Shown one piece after another: positions 1 to 8,154 of a DNA stretch of 64,000 nt; positions within the stretch are counted from its first letter, which is position 1, and each line of letters opens with the position of its first letter. The translations under genes were made by a program, and so were the position numbers. The stretch is from Pigmentiphaga kullae. GTDB lineage: Bacteria; Pseudomonadota; Gammaproteobacteria; Burkholderiales; Burkholderiaceae_B. The stretch covers positions 1-64,000 of the forward strand of contig NZ_SGXC01000004.1 of assembly GCF_004216695.1 (NCBI RefSeq), in the 5' to 3' direction. Under the pieces are notes generated by a model, which worked only from the letters and a program-made list of their open reading frames with translations, was not told where the DNA came from and did not search any database.

Positions 1-33
1 CGGACGTCTGTGAAAGTAGGTCATTGTCAGGCT
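1..33 (+). rRNA. rrf: 5S rRNA, 3' end only
   Basis: The first bases match the conserved 3' end of betaproteobacterial 5S rRNA, with the characteristic GTGAAAGTAGGTCAT segment followed by GTCAGGCT. The rest of the gene, and presumably the whole rRNA operon, lies left of the window. The identification rests on this short conserved end and on the strong terminator that follows. Confidence 0.8.
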
Positions 34-43
34 ATCTACACCC

Positions 44-77
44 AAAACCCCCGACCGGAAAACCGGCCGGGGGTTTT
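44..77 (+). terminator. Rho-independent terminator of the rRNA operon
   Basis: A 15-bp stem (AAAACCCCCGACCGG against CCGGCCGGGGGTTTT, one A-C mismatch) closes on an AAAA loop and ends in TTTT. It begins 10 bases after the 5S 3' end. The A-tract and T-tract on the two sides make it a plausible bidirectional terminator. Confidence 0.9.
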
Positions 78-111
78 GTCTTTGGTGCTCCTGTTCGTGC
101 TCAGCCATGCG

Positions 112-137
112 AGCCGTTCCCCAGCCGGGGAACGGCT
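112..137. other. Perfect 11-bp hairpin in a leader region
   Basis: AGCCGTTCCCC pairs perfectly with GGGGAACGGCT around an AGCC loop. No T-run follows, so it is not a classical terminator. It sits between the rRNA terminator and the sugar dehydrogenase gene and could be a second transcription barrier or a leader structure. Confidence 0.45.
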
Positions 138-183
138 GCACCCTTGTTCCGGTCAAGAAGTAATCGCGGACAAGGAGAATGAC

Positions 184-1356
184 ATGAAACCAGTGCGTTG
201 GATGGCAGGCTGGACCGTGGCGCTTGGCATGGCGGCGGCCACCGTGTCGTGGGCCCAGCCGGTGCGGCCGGGCAAGGACATACCCATGAATCGCGCGGCC
301 CTGCCCGCCGGGGTACAGCTATCGACCTGGGCCGAGGGCCTGGAACATCCCTGGGGATTGGCCCTGCTGCCGCAGGGTGGCGCGCTGGTGACCGAACGGC
401 CGGGCAGGTTGCGGGTCGTGTCTTCGCGCGGCGAATTGTCCGAGCCCGTCGCGGGTACACCCAAGGTCGACGCCCGAGGGCAGGGCGGTTTGCTGGACGT
501 GGTGCTGCATCCCGATTTCGCGCGCAACAGCCTGGTCTACCTGAGCTACGCCGAAGCGGGCGAAGGAGGCAACAGCACGGCCGTGGCCCGCGGCAAGCTG
601 GTGCAGGATGGCGGCCAGTGGCGCTTTGCCGAGTCCCGGGTCATCTTCCGCCAGGCTCCCAAGTTTGCCAGTACGCTGCATTTCGGCTCCCGCCTGGTCT
701 TCGCACGCGACGGTACGTTGTTCATCACGCTGGGCGAACGTTCCAGCCGGCAGACCCGCCCGGACGCACAGGGGTTGAACACGCATCATGGCAAGGTCGT
801 CCGCGTGAGCGACGATGGCGGCGTGCCGCGCGACAATCCATTCGTCGGCGACAAACAGGCGCTGCCCGAGATCTGGTCGCTGGGCCACCGCAATCCCCAG
901 GGCGCGGCGCTGAATCCGGCCACGGGCGAGCTCTGGCTGGTCGAACACGGCCCCCAGGGCGGCGACGAACTGAACGTCGTGCGGGCCGGCAAGAACTACG
1001 GCTGGCCTTTGTACACCTACGGCGAGGAGTACGGCGGCGGCCGCATCGGACAGGAATCGTCGCCGGCCGGCTTCGAGCCGCCCATCTACAGCTGGGTGCC
1101 GTCGGTCTCGCCCAGCGGCCTGGCGTTCTACACCAGCCAGGCCATTCCTTCGTGGACGGGCAGTGTGTTCACCGGCGCATTGAGCGGGCAGGCCCTGATA
1201 CGCCTGCAGATGGAAGGAGGGAAGGTGGTACGCGAAGAACGCCTGCTGACCGATCTGGGCAGCCGGATCCGCGATGTCGTGATGGGCGCGTCGGGGGAGC
1301 TGTATCTGCTGACCGATGCCAGGCAGGGAAAGATACTGGTCCTGCGCGCCACGTAG
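184..1356 (+). CDS. PQQ-dependent sugar (glucose/sorbosone-type) dehydrogenase, periplasmic
   Basis: The 390-residue product begins with a typical signal peptide (positively charged MKPVRW, hydrophobic core, likely cleavage near SWA-QP). It then reads as a soluble six-bladed quinoprotein of the YliI/Asd type. Family motifs include GLEHPWGLALLP near the start, LHFGSRLVFA, the GHRNPQG segment, EHGPQGGDELN and NYGWP. Such enzymes oxidise aldose sugars in the periplasm with PQQ as cofactor; the substrate here cannot be read from sequence. The start was chosen because AAGGAG lies just upstream and the signal peptide begins there; a longer reading frame runs back into the rRNA terminator and is not credible. 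It is a single gene, convergent with the SWIB gene. Confidence 0.88.
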   Translation: MKPVRWMAGWTVALGMAAATVSWAQPVRPGKDIPMNRAALPAGVQLSTWAEGLEHPWGLALLPQGGALVTERPGRLRVVSSRGELSEPVAGTPKVDARGQGGLLDVVLHPDFARNSLVYLSYAEAGEGGNSTAVARGKLVQDGGQWRFAESRVIFRQAPKFASTLHFGSRLVFARDGTLFITLGERSSRQTRPDAQGLNTHHGKVVRVSDDGGVPRDNPFVGDKQALPEIWSLGHRNPQGAALNPATGELWLVEHGPQGGDELNVVRAGKNYGWPLYTYGEEYGGGRIGQESSPAGFEPPIYSWVPSVSPSGLAFYTSQAIPSWTGSVFTGALSGQALIRLQMEGGKVVREERLLTDLGSRIRDVVMGASGELYLLTDARQGKILVLRAT

Positions 1357-1367
1357 CGGGCAGGCAG

Positions 1368-1395
1368 GGCGCCCGGACCGCATTGGCCGGGCGCC
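1368..1395. terminator. Stem-loop between convergent genes
   Basis: GGCGCCCGG pairs with CCGGGCGCC around a 10-base loop, in the 70-bp gap between the dehydrogenase and SWIB stop codons. A smaller stem (GCCCCG/CGGGGC, 1403-1419) follows. There is no strong T-run, so efficiency is uncertain; the position suggests termination for both genes. Confidence 0.5.
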
Positions 1396-1426
1396 GGCGG
1401 GAGCCCCGTCAGCCGGGGCGGCCTGC

Positions 1427-1798
1427 TTATTTCAGGTGAGCGTTGACGATCTTGGTCAGCTCGAACATGTCGACGCTGGGCTTGCCGAACAGCTCCTTGA
1501 GCTTGGCATCGCCGTTGATGTTGCGCTTGGCCTTGGGATCCTGCAGCTTGTGCTTCTTGATGTATTCCCAGATCTTGCGCGTGACTTCGGTGCGCGGCAG
1601 CGGGGCCGGGCCGATGATGGCGGCCAGCGTGGCGCTGGGGGTCATGGGCTTGAGGAAAGCGGCGTTGACCTTGCGGGGAGCCTTGGTCGCGGCCTTCTTG
1701 GCCGGAGCGGCCTTTTTGGCGGCCGGGGCTTTCTTAGCCGGAGCGGCTTTCTTGGCGGGCGCGGCTTTTTTCGCCGGCGCCTTCTTGGCTGTGGCCAT
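1427..1798 (-). CDS. SWIB/MDM2-domain protein with histone H1-like N-terminal tail
   Basis: The 123-residue protein has two parts. Residues 1 to about 42 are a low-complexity Ala/Lys/Pro tail built from repeated AKKAAP-type units, like the C-terminal tail of eukaryotic H1 and the Bordetella histone-like proteins. Residues from about 45 to the end form a SWIB domain (FLKPMTPSATLAAIIG, TEVTRKIWEYIKKHKLQD, INGDAKLKELFG). SWIB domains occur in chromatin-remodelling proteins and in small bacterial proteins of unclear role, notably in Chlamydia and betaproteobacteria. Inference: a nucleoid-associated DNA-binding protein. AGGAG lies 8 bases before the ATG. It is monocistronic. Confidence 0.88.
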   Translation of the reverse strand: MATAKKAPAKKAAPAKKAAPAKKAPAAKKAAPAKKAATKAPRKVNAAFLKPMTPSATLAAIIGPAPLPRTEVTRKIWEYIKKHKLQDPKAKRNINGDAKLKELFGKPSVDMFELTKIVNAHLK

Positions 1799-2041
1799 GC
1801 TGTACTCCTAAAAAGGGGTTCAATCGTCAGATCGTTGGCAGGGCCACACCGCAGTGCGCGAGAGGCAAACTCCAGAACTGCGGAATAACCCCGCGAGCGC
1901 AGCATATCGCCTAGCTGGGCAAAGCCACAACAAAATTCCAACAGAAACGGCGTTTCCCCGGGGTTTTAGACGGGGATGCAACGCTTGGCGGGCCGCTATG
2001 GCCGGTAGAATGGTCACATTGCCGTCTACGCCCCTGCCGGG

Positions 2042-2893
2042 ATGTGCCCGCCGATGTTCGCATTTGTTCCGTTTGGTATCCGGTCGTCCGCCTTGTTGCT
2101 GGCTTTCGCGGCGCTGCTCGCGGGCTGTGCCGGTCCCGCTCCCGAGCGGGCGGATCCGGCGGAACCGGTCGACGGCGCCGCGGCGCTGATGCTGTCGCAA
2201 TCGCCCTCGGCCGTGGGCGAGGCCCCGGCGGGATGGCGGCCCTGGATCATCCGGCACGACAAGACCAAGACCCGATACCGTGTCGCCCGCGCCAGCGTGG
2301 GCGGGCACGAGCGCGCGGTGCTGCATGCCGTGGCGGAATCCGCCGCGAGCGGGATGTGGGTGCCGCTGCACCTGCCCGCCGCGCAGGCTCCATACGTGCG
2401 CTGGTCCTGGCGCACCGACGCGATGATCGAGCGGGCCGACAGCGCCCGCCCCGAGGCCGAGGACGCGCCGGCCCGCCTGGTGCTGGCCTTCGATGGCGAC
2501 TGGCGCAAGCTGCCGCTGCGCGATCAGATGCTGGCCGAGACCGCGCGCATGCTGCTGGGGCGCGAGGTGCCCTACGCCACCCTGATCTACACCTGGGATG
2601 CGGGCAAGCCGGTGGGCGCCAACCTGGCCAATGCCCACACCTCGCGCATCCGCCTGAAGGTGGTCGAGTCCGGCCCCGAGCGTACGGGCCGCTGGCTGGA
2701 CTACGAGCGCAACTATGTGCAGGACTACATCGAGTTGTTCGGAGAGGAGCCCGGCACGCTGATCGGCGTGGGGGTCATGACCGACTCGGACAACACCCGG
2801 GGTTATGCCGAAAGCTGGTATGGAGACATTCAGCTTTGGACACCAAGTCGTACCGCGCTGGGGGAACTCCCGGACGGACCGGTTATCGATTGA
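2042..2893 (+). CDS. DUF3047 lipoprotein
   Basis: The 283-residue product starts with a hydrophobic segment ending in a lipobox-like LLAGC, so it is probably lipid-anchored. The rest matches the DUF3047 family: VRWSWRTD near the middle, DDAPARLVLAFDGD-like and YTWD segments, and a WYGDIQLW end. The function of the family is unknown. An ATG at 2054 is an equally possible start, and neither has a strong ribosome-binding site. A TAGAAT -10-like hexamer lies at 2006-2011. The 3' end is 40 bp from the next gene, so co-transcription with the M20 hydrolase is possible. Confidence 0.75.
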   Translation: MCPPMFAFVPFGIRSSALLLAFAALLAGCAGPAPERADPAEPVDGAAALMLSQSPSAVGEAPAGWRPWIIRHDKTKTRYRVARASVGGHERAVLHAVAESAASGMWVPLHLPAAQAPYVRWSWRTDAMIERADSARPEAEDAPARLVLAFDGDWRKLPLRDQMLAETARMLLGREVPYATLIYTWDAGKPVGANLANAHTSRIRLKVVESGPERTGRWLDYERNYVQDYIELFGEEPGTLIGVGVMTDSDNTRGYAESWYGDIQLWTPSRTALGELPDGPVID

Positions 2894-2933
2894 CATTCGG
2901 GCCGCAAAGCGGCCGCAGGACCGGAGAGCAGGA

Positions 2934-4139
2934 ATGGATGCTGGGGTGGCGTTGCGTTCGCCGCTGGAAGCCATACGCAAGTTTCACGATGATCTGACGC
3001 TGCTGCGGCGCGACCTGCACGCGCATCCCGAGCTAGGATTCGAAGAGGTGCGCACTTCGGGCATCGTCGCCAAGGCGCTGGAGCTGCTGGGCGTGGAGGT
3101 GCACCGGGACATAGGCAAGACCGGCCTGGTCGGTATCATCCACGGCCGGCGCTGCGACAGCGGCCGCATGATCGGCCTGCGGGCCGACATGGACGCGCTG
3201 CCGATGGCCGAGGACAACGCCTTCGCGCACCGTTCCAGCAAGCCGGGCCTGATGCACGGCTGCGGCCACGACGGCCATACCGCCATCCTGCTGGGCGCGG
3301 CCCGCTACCTGTCCAGGACGCGCAACTTCGACGGCACCGCGGTACTGATCTTCCAGCCGGCAGAGGAAGGGCTGGGCGGCGCCCGCGCGATGATGGACGA
3401 TGGGCTGTTCGACACCTATCCTTGTAACGAAATCTACGCGCTCCACAACTGGCCGGGGCTGCCAGCCGGCAAGGTCGGCATCAATCCCGGGCCGATGATG
3501 GCCGCCTCCGACCGCTTCGAGATCGTCATCGAAGGCAAGGGCGGCCATGGCGCGCACCCCTACCAGACGATCGATCCGGTCGTGGTGGCGGGCCAGATCA
3601 TCACCGCGACGCAGTCCATCGTCTCGCGCAACGTCAATCCGCTGGATTCCGCGGTGGTGTCCATCTGTTCGGTGCAGGCCGGCCATCCCGGCGCGATGAG
3701 CGTGATCCCGCGCGAGGCGCGCCTGGTGGGCACGGTGCGGACCTTCCGCCGCACGGTACAGGAGATGGTCGAGACGCGGCTGCGGGACCTGTCCTCGTCG
3801 ATCGCGGCCGCGTTCGGGGCCACGGCCACGCTCAAGTACGACCGCATCTATCCGGCCACCATCAACACGCCGCGCGAAGCCAACTTCGTGGCCGACGTGG
3901 CGACCGCGATGCTGGGCAAGGAGAACGTCATCCGCGACCTGACGCCGTCGATGGGCGCCGAGGACTTCTCGTTCATGCTGCAGGGACGGCCGGGCGCCTA
4001 TTTCCGGCTGGGGCAGGGCGGCGCGGAACAGGGCTGCTTCCTGCACAGCAGCAAGTACGATTTCAACGACGCGGTGATCCCCCTGGGCGCGGGCATCATG
4101 GCCTCGCTGGTCGAGCGCAGCATGCCGGTGGTGGACTGA
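2934..4139 (+). CDS. M20-family amidohydrolase (hippurate hydrolase/aminoacylase-like)
   Basis: The 401-residue product has the full M20D signature: RRDLHAHPELGFEE near residue 28, GLRADMDALP at about 82-91, MHGCGHDGHTA with metal-binding Cys110 and His112, QPAEEG with the catalytic Glu pair, a GGHGAHPYQTIDP dimerisation segment, and SMGAEDFSFM near the end. Members cleave N-acyl or N-aroyl amino acids, often in the cytoplasm. No signal peptide is seen. The start was placed at the ATG behind GGAG; the frame stays open 130 bases further upstream, but that stretch is in the preceding gene. The true substrate (hippurate, N-acetyl amino acid or peptide conjugate) is unknown. Confidence 0.88.
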   Translation: MDAGVALRSPLEAIRKFHDDLTLLRRDLHAHPELGFEEVRTSGIVAKALELLGVEVHRDIGKTGLVGIIHGRRCDSGRMIGLRADMDALPMAEDNAFAHRSSKPGLMHGCGHDGHTAILLGAARYLSRTRNFDGTAVLIFQPAEEGLGGARAMMDDGLFDTYPCNEIYALHNWPGLPAGKVGINPGPMMAASDRFEIVIEGKGGHGAHPYQTIDPVVVAGQIITATQSIVSRNVNPLDSAVVSICSVQAGHPGAMSVIPREARLVGTVRTFRRTVQEMVETRLRDLSSSIAAAFGATATLKYDRIYPATINTPREANFVADVATAMLGKENVIRDLTPSMGAEDFSFMLQGRPGAYFRLGQGGAEQGCFLHSSKYDFNDAVIPLGAGIMASLVERSMPVVD

Positions 4140-4170
4140 ACTCGCCCGAGGGGGCGGGTTTGCACCAGCC

Positions 4171-4198
4171 TTGCTTCCAATTGCTTTAGAAATAAAAT
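4171..4198 (+). promoter_or_regulatory. Sigma-70-like promoter before the Tat amidohydrolase
   Basis: TTGCTT (4171-4176) and TAAAAT (4193-4198) are 16 bases apart in an otherwise GC-rich chromosome. Transcription would start near 4205, about 25 bases before the next start codon. A palindrome covers the -10 box and start point. Confidence 0.55.
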
Positions 4199-4215
4199 TT
4201 GTAAATCTAAAGCAA
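4181..4215. promoter_or_regulatory. Perfect 10-bp inverted repeat, probable operator
   Basis: TTGCTTTAGA and TCTAAAGCAA are exact complements separated by a 15-base AT-rich spacer. The repeat starts just after the predicted -35 box, spans the -10 box and ends 14 bases before the start codon. That fits a repressor site. It could also fold as a hairpin in the leader, but the AT-rich long loop argues for a protein site. Confidence 0.55.
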
Positions 4216-4229
4216 GATGGGAGGATGAC

Positions 4230-5732
4230 ATGGCGAATGGAGAACGCACGGCGGCGCACGCCGGTACCGGCGGCCTGGACCGGCGGGATTTCCTGCGCGG
4301 CGCGATGGTGGCGGCGGTGGCCGGAACCGGTATCGCCGCCGCGGGCCAGGCGCGGGCCCAGGTGGGAAATAAGGAGGCGTCGGGCCGGGAATTCCTGATC
4401 TCCGGGGGCCATGTACTGTCGATGGACCGGAGCGTGGGCGACCTGCCCGAGGGAGACGTCCACGTGCGCGATGGCGCCATCGTCGCGGTGGGCCGCAAGC
4501 TATCCGTGCCCGGCGCGCAGGTCATCGACGCGCGCGGAATGATCGTCATGCCCGGCTTCGTCGATGCCCACTCCCACCTCTGGAATGCCTTCCTGCGCGG
4601 CTCGGTGCGGGGCGACGATCCCCTGCGCGGCTATTTCCCCACGACCAATCGCGCCGCGCCGCTGTGCACGCCGGACGATGCCTTCCATTCGGTCCGCTTC
4701 GGGCTGATGCAGGAACTGTTATCGGGCGTGACCTGCCTGAACAATTTCTCGCACAACACGCGGTCCGTCGCGCATGCCGACGCCGAGATCCGCGCCGCGC
4801 TGGACGTGGGGGCCCGCACCCGCTTCTCGTACGGCACGCCCGGCCGGGGCGAGCGGCTGGACCTGGCCGGCGTCAAGGCGACGCTGGCGAACTGGGGCCG
4901 TGCCGATCCGAGGCTCAGGCTGGGCGTGAACCTGCAATTGCCGTCGCCGGCCGTGCTGAAGGCCGGCGGCAGCGACGAGACCTTCGTCGGCGAAGTCCGG
5001 GCGTCGCGGGAGCTGGGGCTGCCGATCTCGCTGCATTACGGCGACACGGCGCACGGGCTCGTGGGGCTGATGGATCGCAGCAACCTGCTGGGTCCGGACA
5101 TCCTGATGATCCACACCCAGGGCTACACGGCCGCCGAGCGCGAGCTGATGGTGAAGAAGCAGGTGCAGTTCAGCATGTCGCCGGCCATCGAGATCCCGTA
5201 TTCGACGGTGCGCAACGGCTACATCCAGTTCGCGGAGCTGGAGGCGCTGGGGGCCAGCCTGAGCCTGTCGGTCGATGCGTCCAGCGCGTTGGCGACGGGC
5301 GATTTCTTCACCGTCATGCGGGCGCTGCTGTGGGCCCACAAGCAGCGCGCCGACGTGGACCGCAAGCTCGAACCGCGCCGCATCGTCGAAATCGCCACGC
5401 TGGGCGGTGCGAAGGCGCTGGGCATGGACGACGCCATCGGTTCGCTGTCGGCCGGGAAGCAGGCCGACATCATCCTGGTCCGCAAGAACGACATCAACAT
5501 GGCCCCGGTAATCGACCCGTACTACTCGCTGGTCTATTCGGGCATGCCCGCGAACGTCGATACCGTGATCGTGGGGGGACGCGTGCTGCTGCGGGGCGGG
5601 CGGCACGCGACGCTGGACGTCCAGGAGGTCGCGGACCTGGCCGCACGGGCCGGGAGCCGGATGCACGAGCGGCTCGAGGGCATCATCTCGAACCGGAAAG
5701 AGAACCTGGGCGACCTGAACCGGAAAGGATGA
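4230..5732 (+). CDS. Tat-exported amidohydrolase (cytosine deaminase/AtzA-like superfamily)
   Basis: The 500-residue product starts with a twin-arginine signal (RRDFLRG at 18-24, hydrophobic stretch, cleavage near ARAQ). It continues as an amidohydrolase: PGFVDAHSHLWNAFLRG with the HxH metal pair at 114 and 116, a HYGDTAHG segment, IHTQGYTAAE, SVDASSALATGDFF with the expected Asp, and GGAKALGMDDAIGSLSAGKQADIILV near the end. Relatives hydrolyse or deaminate cyclic amides and N-heterocycles such as s-triazines and cytosine. Export by Tat is odd for this group and implies a periplasmic substrate. A GGGAGGA ribosome-binding site precedes the ATG. The substrate cannot be read from sequence. Confidence 0.8.
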   Translation: MANGERTAAHAGTGGLDRRDFLRGAMVAAVAGTGIAAAGQARAQVGNKEASGREFLISGGHVLSMDRSVGDLPEGDVHVRDGAIVAVGRKLSVPGAQVIDARGMIVMPGFVDAHSHLWNAFLRGSVRGDDPLRGYFPTTNRAAPLCTPDDAFHSVRFGLMQELLSGVTCLNNFSHNTRSVAHADAEIRAALDVGARTRFSYGTPGRGERLDLAGVKATLANWGRADPRLRLGVNLQLPSPAVLKAGGSDETFVGEVRASRELGLPISLHYGDTAHGLVGLMDRSNLLGPDILMIHTQGYTAAERELMVKKQVQFSMSPAIEIPYSTVRNGYIQFAELEALGASLSLSVDASSALATGDFFTVMRALLWAHKQRADVDRKLEPRRIVEIATLGGAKALGMDDAIGSLSAGKQADIILVRKNDINMAPVIDPYYSLVYSGMPANVDTVIVGGRVLLRGGRHATLDVQEVADLAARAGSRMHERLEGIISNRKENLGDLNRKG

Positions 5733-5757
5733 GCGGGAGCGCGCGCGGCCGCAGGGG

Positions 5758-5788
5758 TTGGCGCCCGGCCGCGTTCGGGCCGTAAAAT
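5758..5788 (+). promoter_or_regulatory. Possible pyrC promoter
   Basis: A TAAAAT -10 hexamer at 5783-5788 is preceded by TTGGCG at 5758-5763, with a long 19-base spacer. The region is otherwise very GC-rich, so the -10 stands out. The -35 assignment is weak. Confidence 0.4.
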
Positions 5789-5865
5789 GAGGGCAGCCGG
5801 GCCGGCGCGGGTGCGGCGTACGCGCCAGCGCCGGCCGATCCTCCGATACGCCCTTGGCCGCATCC

Positions 5866-6921
5866 ATGACCCTTTCCACGCTTACCATCACCCGCCCCGA
5901 CGACTGGCACCTGCACCTGCGCGACGGCGAGGCGCTCGAGGCCGTCGCCGCCCATTCCGCGCGCCAGTTCGCCCGCGCCATCATCATGCCCAACCTGAAG
6001 CCGCCGGTCACGACCACGGTCCAGGCGCTGGCATATCGGGACCGCATCCTGGCGGCGCTCGGCAAGCGCGGCATCGGGCCGGAGGCGTTCACGCCCCTGA
6101 TGACGCTGTACCTGACCGACAATACGGCGCCCGAGGAAATCCAGCGCGCCCGCGAGTCCGGCGCGATCCATGCGGTCAAGCTGTATCCGGCCGGTGCGAC
6201 GACGAACTCGGATGCCGGCGTGACGGACCTGCTGGGCCGCTGCGCCAAGGTGCTCGAAACCATGGAGAAGGTCGGCATGCCGCTGCTGACCCACGGCGAG
6301 GCCACCGACCCCGCCATCGACGTGTTCGACCGCGAACAGGTCTTCATCGACCGGGTCATGATTCCGCTGCGCCGCGCCTTCCCGGCCCTGAAGGTGGTGT
6401 TCGAGCACATCACCACGGCCGATGCCGCGCAGTACGTGCGCGATGCCGAGGGCCCCATCGCGGCCACCCTGACGCCCCAGCATCTGCTGTACAACCGCAA
6501 TGCCCTGTTCCAGGGCGGCATGCGCCCGCACTGGTACTGCCTGCCGGTGCTCAAGCGCGAGACGCATCGCCAGGCCCTGGTCGAAGTCGCCACCAGCGGC
6601 AATCCGCGCTTCTTCCTGGGCACCGACAGCGCGCCGCACGCGCGCGGCCTGAAAGAGCACGCCTGCGGCTGCGCGGGCTGCTTTACGGGGCTGCATGCCA
6701 TGGAGCTGTACGCCAAGGCCTTCGACGACGCCGGCAAGCTGGATGCGCTGGAAGGCTTCGCCAGCTTCCACGGACCCGATTTCTACGGCCTGCCGCGCAA
6801 TACCGGCACGCTGACGCTGGTGCGCGAGTCTTTCCGCATTCCCGACGAACTGTCGTTCGGCCAGCAGACCATCGTGCCGCTGGCCAGCGGGGAGACCTTG
6901 CCGTGGCGGGTCTCGATCTGA
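5866..6921 (+). CDS. pyrC: Dihydroorotase, class II
   Basis: PyrC converts carbamoyl-aspartate to dihydroorotate in pyrimidine synthesis, in the cytoplasm. The 351-residue product is close to the usual length (about 348). It has the HxH metal pair at residues 15 and 17 in DDWHLHLRDG, MPNLKPP, the Lys of AVKLYPAGATTNSD that is normally carboxylated, HGEAT, FEHITTADA, and GTDSAPH with the catalytic Asp. The ATG at MTLSTLTI was preferred over an upstream TTG because homologues begin here. The 3' end overlaps the DUF3025 gene by 19 bases. Confidence 0.96.
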   Translation: MTLSTLTITRPDDWHLHLRDGEALEAVAAHSARQFARAIIMPNLKPPVTTTVQALAYRDRILAALGKRGIGPEAFTPLMTLYLTDNTAPEEIQRARESGAIHAVKLYPAGATTNSDAGVTDLLGRCAKVLETMEKVGMPLLTHGEATDPAIDVFDREQVFIDRVMIPLRRAFPALKVVFEHITTADAAQYVRDAEGPIAATLTPQHLLYNRNALFQGGMRPHWYCLPVLKRETHRQALVEVATSGNPRFFLGTDSAPHARGLKEHACGCAGCFTGLHAMELYAKAFDDAGKLDALEGFASFHGPDFYGLPRNTGTLTLVRESFRIPDELSFGQQTIVPLASGETLPWRVSI

Positions 6922-7733
6922 CCCACATCGACTGGGGCCAGCCCTGGTTCGCCGGCATCGCCAACCGGGGCGAGCTGTTGGCGTCCACGGGCGACGAGCC
7001 CCTGTGCGACAGCCTGAACCGGCTGCTTGCGGCGGGCGAGGGCGGCCACGGCGCGCGCGGGCGCATGCGGACGGCCTCGGGCAAGCCGCTGCTGTTCGCG
7101 CCCCAGTCCGACCTGCCCGAGGGCCGGGCCTACGAGGCGCACATCCACCAGACCGGCCGCATTCCCACGCGGGACAACCTGCACGATCTCTTCAACGGGC
7201 TGATGTGGTTCGCCTTTCCGCAGACGAAGGCGCGGCTGAACGCGATGCAGGCGCGCGCGCTGAAGAAGGCGTCCGCGGCCGAGGGCCGGGGGCCTTTGCG
7301 GGATGCCGTGACGATTTTCGACGAGAACGGGCTGGTGCTGGCCTGCTCCAGCGACGAGCTGGCCCAGGCCCTGCGCCGCTTCGACTGGCGCGCGCTGTTC
7401 GTCGAGCGCCGCACCGCGACGCTGATGCAGACCGAACCCTGGGCCGTCGGCCACGGGCTGCTGGAAAAACTTGTGCGGCCGTACAAGGCCATTACCGCGC
7501 ATACGCTGATCGTGCCTGTCGACGACTCGTATTTCCGGGCGTCGCCCCAGCAGCGGCGGACCACCATCGACCGGCTGGTGGCCGACTGGCTGGACAACTG
7601 GCCTTTCTTCACCGCGCGAGACCTGTGCCCGCTGCCGGTGCTGGGCCTGCCCGGCTGGTGGCCCGACAACACGGCGCCGGGGTTCTACGACGATACCGAG
7701 GTTTTCCGCCCGGGCCGCACCCGTCAGCGGTAA
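6903..7733 (+). CDS. DUF3025 family protein
   Basis: The 276-residue product matches DUF3025: IDWGQPWFAGI at the start, EAHIHQTGRIPTRDNLHDLFNGLMWFAFPQTKARLNAMQ in the centre, and PLPVLGLPGWWPDN near the end. The family is common next to pyrC in related bacteria and has no established function. A GTG start is used, overlapping the pyrC end by 19 bases with GGGGAGA upstream, which implies translational coupling. Its stop codon TAA is part of the -10 box of rnpB. Confidence 0.8.
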   Translation: MAGLDLTHIDWGQPWFAGIANRGELLASTGDEPLCDSLNRLLAAGEGGHGARGRMRTASGKPLLFAPQSDLPEGRAYEAHIHQTGRIPTRDNLHDLFNGLMWFAFPQTKARLNAMQARALKKASAAEGRGPLRDAVTIFDENGLVLACSSDELAQALRRFDWRALFVERRTATLMQTEPWAVGHGLLEKLVRPYKAITAHTLIVPVDDSYFRASPQQRRTTIDRLVADWLDNWPFFTARDLCPLPVLGLPGWWPDNTAPGFYDDTEVFRPGRTRQR

Positions 7734-7736
7734 AAT
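7731..7736 (+). promoter_or_regulatory. rnpB promoter -10 box
   Basis: TAAAAT starts on the stop codon of the DUF3025 gene and lies 7 bases before the predicted 5' end of RNase P RNA, the right distance for a -10 element. No convincing -35 hexamer is visible at 16-18 bases. Confidence 0.55.
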
Positions 7737-7743
7737 AGACGCG

Positions 7744-8154
7744 CAGAGCAGATCAGGCAGTCGCGGTGCCTTCGGGCATCGAGGAAGGTCCGGACTCCAC
7801 AGGACAGGATGGCGGCTAACGGCCGTCCGGCGATCGCCAGGGCGCAAGCCCGGGCGCGAAGCCGAGGAACAGGGCCACAGAGACGAGTCTGCGGCGAGGG
7901 CGGACGATGTCCGCACCGGTACGGCCACTCCGTACCGTTCGCATGGGCAACCGTGCGAGTCGCGGCAGGGTGAAACGCGGCAACCTCCATCCGGAGCAAC
8001 ACCAAATAGGCATGCGCGCGGCTTCGGCCGTACAGGGCGGTCCGCCCGAGCATGCGGGTAGGTGGCTAGAGCCGTCCGGCAACGGCCGGCCCAGAGGAAT
8101 GACTGCCCGCGGGCGACGCCCGTGTACAGAATCCGGCCTATCGATCTGCTTTGC
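7744..8154 (+). ncRNA. rnpB: RNase P RNA, bacterial class A
   Basis: This is the catalytic RNA that matures tRNA 5' ends. Conserved signatures are in order: CAGGCAGTCGC near the 5' end, GAGGAAGGTCCGGACTCCAC (P3/P4 region), a central ACAGAGACGAG, GGTGAAACGCGGCAACCTCC, AGAGGAATGACTGCC, and the 3' ACAGAATCCGGCCTATCG. The outermost helix is visible: AGCAGATC at 7747-7754 pairs with GATCTGCT at 8143-8150. The ends are estimated from this helix. The last bases overlap the convergent TetR gene. Confidence 0.95.

Noticed and set aside
10-183. Longer N-terminus for the sugar dehydrogenase starting within the 5S rRNA
   Set aside because: It would translate the rRNA end and the terminator stem; the ATG at 184 has AAGGAG and begins a normal signal peptide.
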